A stretch of 6,509 nucleotides of DNA from Bacteroidetes bacterium ADurb.Bin302 (GTDB taxonomy: Bacteria; Bacteroidota; Bacteroidia; Bacteroidales; Paludibacteraceae): NCBI GenBank assembly GCA_002069025.1, contig MWBK01000220.1:1-6509 (forward strand), in the 5' to 3' direction. Position numbers and translations under genes: made by a program. Within the stretch, counting starts at the first letter, position 1. The number at the start of each line of letters is the position of its first letter. Under the pieces are notes generated by a model. The model was given only the letters and a program-made list of their open reading frames with translations. It searched no databases and was not told where the DNA came from. This document shows positions 3,813-6,509 of this stretch, in pieces.

Positions 3813-6509
3813 ATTCAGAGCAAAGCTACATAAATGTATATGGTGCAAGAGAACACAATCTGAAGAATATACAGGTAAAAATTCCACATGGCAGCCTTAC
3901 GGTAATTACAGGTTTAAGTGGAAGCGGAAAATCTTCATTAGCATTTGATACACTATATGCAGAAGGACAAAGACGTTATATAGAAACTTTCTCCGCATAC
4001 GCCAGAAACTTTTTAGGCGGAGGCGAAAGGCCTGATGTTGATGAAATAACAGGGCTGAGTCCGGTTATCGCAATAGAGCAAAAAACTACCAATAACAATC
4101 CGCGATCTACAGTAGGAACTACTACTGAGATATATGATTACCTACGTTTGCTTTTCGCACGAGCAGGCGAGGCATATTCGTATCTGACAGGCGAAAAGAT
4201 GGTCAAATACACAGAAGACCAAATCTTGAGCCTTATTATGTCAGAATATTCAGGCAAAAAAATATATTTATTATCCCCTGTAGTTAGATCACGCAAAGGT
4301 CATTATCGCGAACTTTTCGAAACCTTGCGTAAAAAAGGATACTTGAATGTACGGGTTGACGGAGAACTAAAAGAGATTACGCGTGATATGCGATTGGACA
4401 GATACAAAAATCATGACATTGAAGTTGTCATAGATCGTTTGGAAGTTCAAGATAAGGATGTAACAAGATTACAACGCTCACTCCGATTAGCACTTGATCA
4501 AGGTGAAGGCATGACTGCAGTACTCGACAAGGACGGCAAAAAGATGCGCTATTTTAGTCGCAGACTTATGTGCCCTACTACCGGCATATCTTATTCTGAC
4601 GCGGCTCCACACGATTTCTCCTTCAATTCTCCTAAAGGATGTTGTAAGCGTTGCCATGGGACCGGATATATATCTCAAATAGATATTGAGAAATTAATAC
4701 CTAATCGTTCTTTATCTATTCATGATGGAGGTATTGCTCCTCTTGGTAGATATAAAAACAGCATAATATTTGCACAGATAGAAGCACTTTGTGAAGACTA
4801 TGGTGCAACTTTAAAAACTGCAATAAAAAGCCTACCTGACGAGTTAATAGAAAAAATAATATACGGAACCGAAGATAATATAATTATCAAAAGTTTAGTT
4901 GAAGGTTTAAATGGCTACCCTGTTGCTTATAATGGAATTGCAGAATATATGGCGATGCAACAAGATAGTGAGGCATCAGCCGGAGCTCAAAAGTGGGCAG
5001 AACAATTTTCTCAAACAATTACTTGCCCTGAATGTGGCGGCACTCGCCTAAAAAAAGAAGCCCTGTATTATCGTATCGCAGATAAAAATATTGCCGAACT
5101 AACTGCAATGGATATTGATGAATTATATCAGTGGTTAATCGATAACGAACCTAAATTAAGTAGTAATCAGCACAAAATAGCTACCGAAATTATAAAAGAA
5201 ATTAAGACACGACTTTCTTTTTTGATTAATGTCGGATTACACTATTTATCTTTAGCACGTGCCTCAAACACTCTTTCAGGAGGAGAAAGCCAACGTATTC
5301 GATTAGCAACACAAATAGGTTCTCAATTAGTAAACGTTTTGTATATACTTGACGAGCCGAGTATAGGACTTCATCCGCGCGACAATATAAAGTTGATTGA
5401 TTCTTTAAAAAAATTGCGGGATTTAGGCAATACTGTGATAGTTGTTGAGCACGACAAAGATATGATGCTTGCTGCCGATTATATTATTGATATGGGACCT
5501 AAAGCAGGTCGATTAGGTGGACAAGTTGTGTTTGAAGGAACACCAAAAGATATGCTAAAAACAGATACGTTAACTACTGCCTATTTAACGGGCAAGAAAG
5601 CTATTAGTATCCCCGGAAAACGAAGACAAGGGAATGGTGATATTCTAAGATTAATAGGTGCAAAAGGCAATAACCTTAAAAATGTAAATGTAGAATTTCC
5701 ATTAGGAAAATTTATATGTGTAACAGGAGTTTCGGGCAGTGGCAAATCTAGTTTAATTGGAGGAACACTACTGCCTATTATCAGTCAGAAACTTTACAAG
5801 AGCTTAAAAATCCCGCTACCATATAATGCAATAGAAGGATTAGAACACATAGACAAAATAATATCTGTAGATCAATCACCTATCGGAAAAACACCTCGTT
5901 CTAACCCGGCAACATACACAAACTTATTTGCAGATATAAGAAATTTGTTCGTTGAATTACCGGAAGCAAAAATACGAGGATACAAACCCGGACGTTTTTC
6001 TTTTAATGTTAAAGGAGGACGTTGTGAAGTATGTGGAGGAAATGGTTACAAACGTCTTGAAATGGGTTTTATGGCCGATGTATACGTTCCATGCGAATCC
6101 TGCAACGGTAAAAGATATAACAGAGAAACACTTGAAGTAAGATTTAAGGGGAAATCCATTGGTGATGTACTTGATATGACAATTAACCAAGCAGTTGAGT
6201 TTTTTGAAAACATACCTCAACTGATGCAAAAACTCAAAGTACTACAAGACGTCGGATTAGGATACATCAAATTAGGACAATCTTCCACTACATTATCAGG
6301 TGGAGAAAATCAGAGAGTTAAATTAGCTACAGAACTAGCAAAACACGATACAGGTAAAACACTATACATTCTTGACGAACCAACCACAGGATTACATTTC
6401 GAAGATATTCATGTATTACTTAATGTTTTAGACAAATTAGTAGAAAGAGGCAATACATTAATCGTTATTGAGCATAATTTAGATGTTATACTTCATGCCG
6501 ATTATCTTA
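3809..6509 (+). CDS. uvrA: UvrA, excision repair ATPase subunit A, C-terminal end cut off
   Basis: Reading from the ATG at 3809, 900 codons are open to the window edge with no stop or frameshift; about 40 residues are missing compared with the usual 940. UvrA dimers find bulky DNA lesions, load UvrB and hydrolyse ATP at two ABC sites per subunit. First site: Walker A GLSGSGKS (35-42, K41), signature LSGGE (489-493), Walker B D515-E516-P517, H548. Second site: Walker A GVSGSGKS (640-647, K646), signature LSGGE (829-833), D856-E857-P858, H889. The UvrB-binding region (about 120-250) is present, so this is UvrA proper, not the shorter UvrA2. The insertion domain is followed by CPEC (406-409). 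The C-terminal zinc finger has C739, C742, C762 and C765. The first zinc module has C255, C279 and C282, but Thr258 where E. coli has Cys. The N-terminus INVYGAREHNLKNI matches relatives, supporting this start. Overlap with rnpA suggests coupled translation. Confidence 0.97.
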   Translation, partial: MNSEQSYINVYGAREHNLKNIQVKIPHGSLTVITGLSGSGKSSLAFDTLYAEGQRRYIETFSAYARNFLGGGERPDVDEITGLSPVIAIEQKTTNNNPRSTVGTTTEIYDYLRLLFARAGEAYSYLTGEKMVKYTEDQILSLIMSEYSGKKIYLLSPVVRSRKGHYRELFETLRKKGYLNVRVDGELKEITRDMRLDRYKNHDIEVVIDRLEVQDKDVTRLQRSLRLALDQGEGMTAVLDKDGKKMRYFSRRLMCPTTGISYSDAAPHDFSFNSPKGCCKRCHGTGYISQIDIEKLIPNRSLSIHDGGIAPLGRYKNSIIFAQIEALCEDYGATLKTAIKSLPDELIEKIIYGTEDNIIIKSLVEGLNGYPVAYNGIAEYMAMQQDSEASAGAQKWAEQFSQTITCPECGGTRLKKEALYYRIADKNIAELTAMDIDELYQWLIDNEPKLSSNQHKIATEIIKEIKTRLSFLINVGLHYLSLARASNTLSGGESQRIRLATQIGSQLVNVLYILDEPSIGLHPRDNIKLIDSLKKLRDLGNTVIVVEHDKDMMLAADYIIDMGPKAGRLGGQVVFEGTPKDMLKTDTLTTAYLTGKKAISIPGKRRQGNGDILRLIGAKGNNLKNVNVEFPLGKFICVTGVSGSGKSSLIGGTLLPIISQKLYKSLKIPLPYNAIEGLEHIDKIISVDQSPIGKTPRSNPATYTNLFADIRNLFVELPEAKIRGYKPGRFSFNVKGGRCEVCGGNGYKRLEMGFMADVYVPCESCNGKRYNRETLEVRFKGKSIGDVLDMTINQAVEFFENIPQLMQKLKVLQDVGLGYIKLGQSSTTLSGGENQRVKLATELAKHDTGKTLYILDEPTTGLHFEDIHVLLNVLDKLVERGNTLIVIEHNLDVILHADYL

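Noticed and set aside
5952..6229. Short frames on both strands within uvrA
   Set aside because: They lie inside the C-terminal zinc finger coding region of uvrA, which reads through cleanly in its own frame.
3809..6509. Possible UvrA2-type or broken uvrA
   Set aside because: The UvrB-binding region is present, both ATPase sites are intact and no stop or frameshift occurs across 900 codons; it is only cut by the window edge.
1..6509. Mobile elements, CRISPR array, tRNA, rRNA, attachment sites
   Set aside because: I saw no transposase, integrase, regularly spaced repeats, terminal repeats or tRNA-like sequence, and genes are packed almost end to end.

Overview
This AT-rich window carries six genes and no mobile element, CRISPR array, tRNA or rRNA. 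It looks like a chromosomal housekeeping region of a Bacteroidota member, most likely order Bacteroidales. Reasons: (i) the protein sequences are of Bacteroidales type, namely an ArgB with HGGGRSAT in place of the usual HGGGPQ, an ArgE with GLGSND, a DUF4271 protein directly before a HemD-like protein, and a UvrA with CPTTGISY at its first zinc site; (ii) no gene has a convincing Shine-Dalgarno sequence, only A/T-rich leaders; (iii) several sites match the Bacteroides -7 promoter box TAnnTTTG. I cannot name a genus.

Left part (1-1704, minus strand): three genes read leftwards with gaps of 11 and 17 bases and are probably one operon. They are a small SpoU/TrmH-family RNA 2'-O-methyltransferase, argB (acylglutamate kinase) and argE (acylornithine deacylase, cut by the left window edge). 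ArgB and ArgE serve arginine synthesis. In Bacteroides fragilis this pathway runs on N-succinyl rather than N-acetyl intermediates, and the same may hold here.

Middle (1705-1805): a 101-base divergent promoter region. It contains a 9-bp perfect inverted repeat whose two arms each overlap a -7-like box facing outwards.

Right part (1806-6509, plus strand): a six-helix membrane protein of the DUF4271 family, a HemD-like protein starting at GTG, a 63-base gap with a perfect 14-bp hairpin, rnpA (RNase P protein), and uvrA (nucleotide excision repair ATPase, 900 codons present, cut by the right edge). The rnpA stop and uvrA start overlap as ATGA, so their translation is probably coupled.

There is no gene-free stretch over 300 bases; the longest are 1705-1805 and 3384-3446. 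I found no evidence of an undescribed multi-gene system. The points most worth checking are the hairpin in the rnpA leader, the rnpA-uvrA coupling, the dyad in the divergent promoter region, and the real role of the HemD-like protein.
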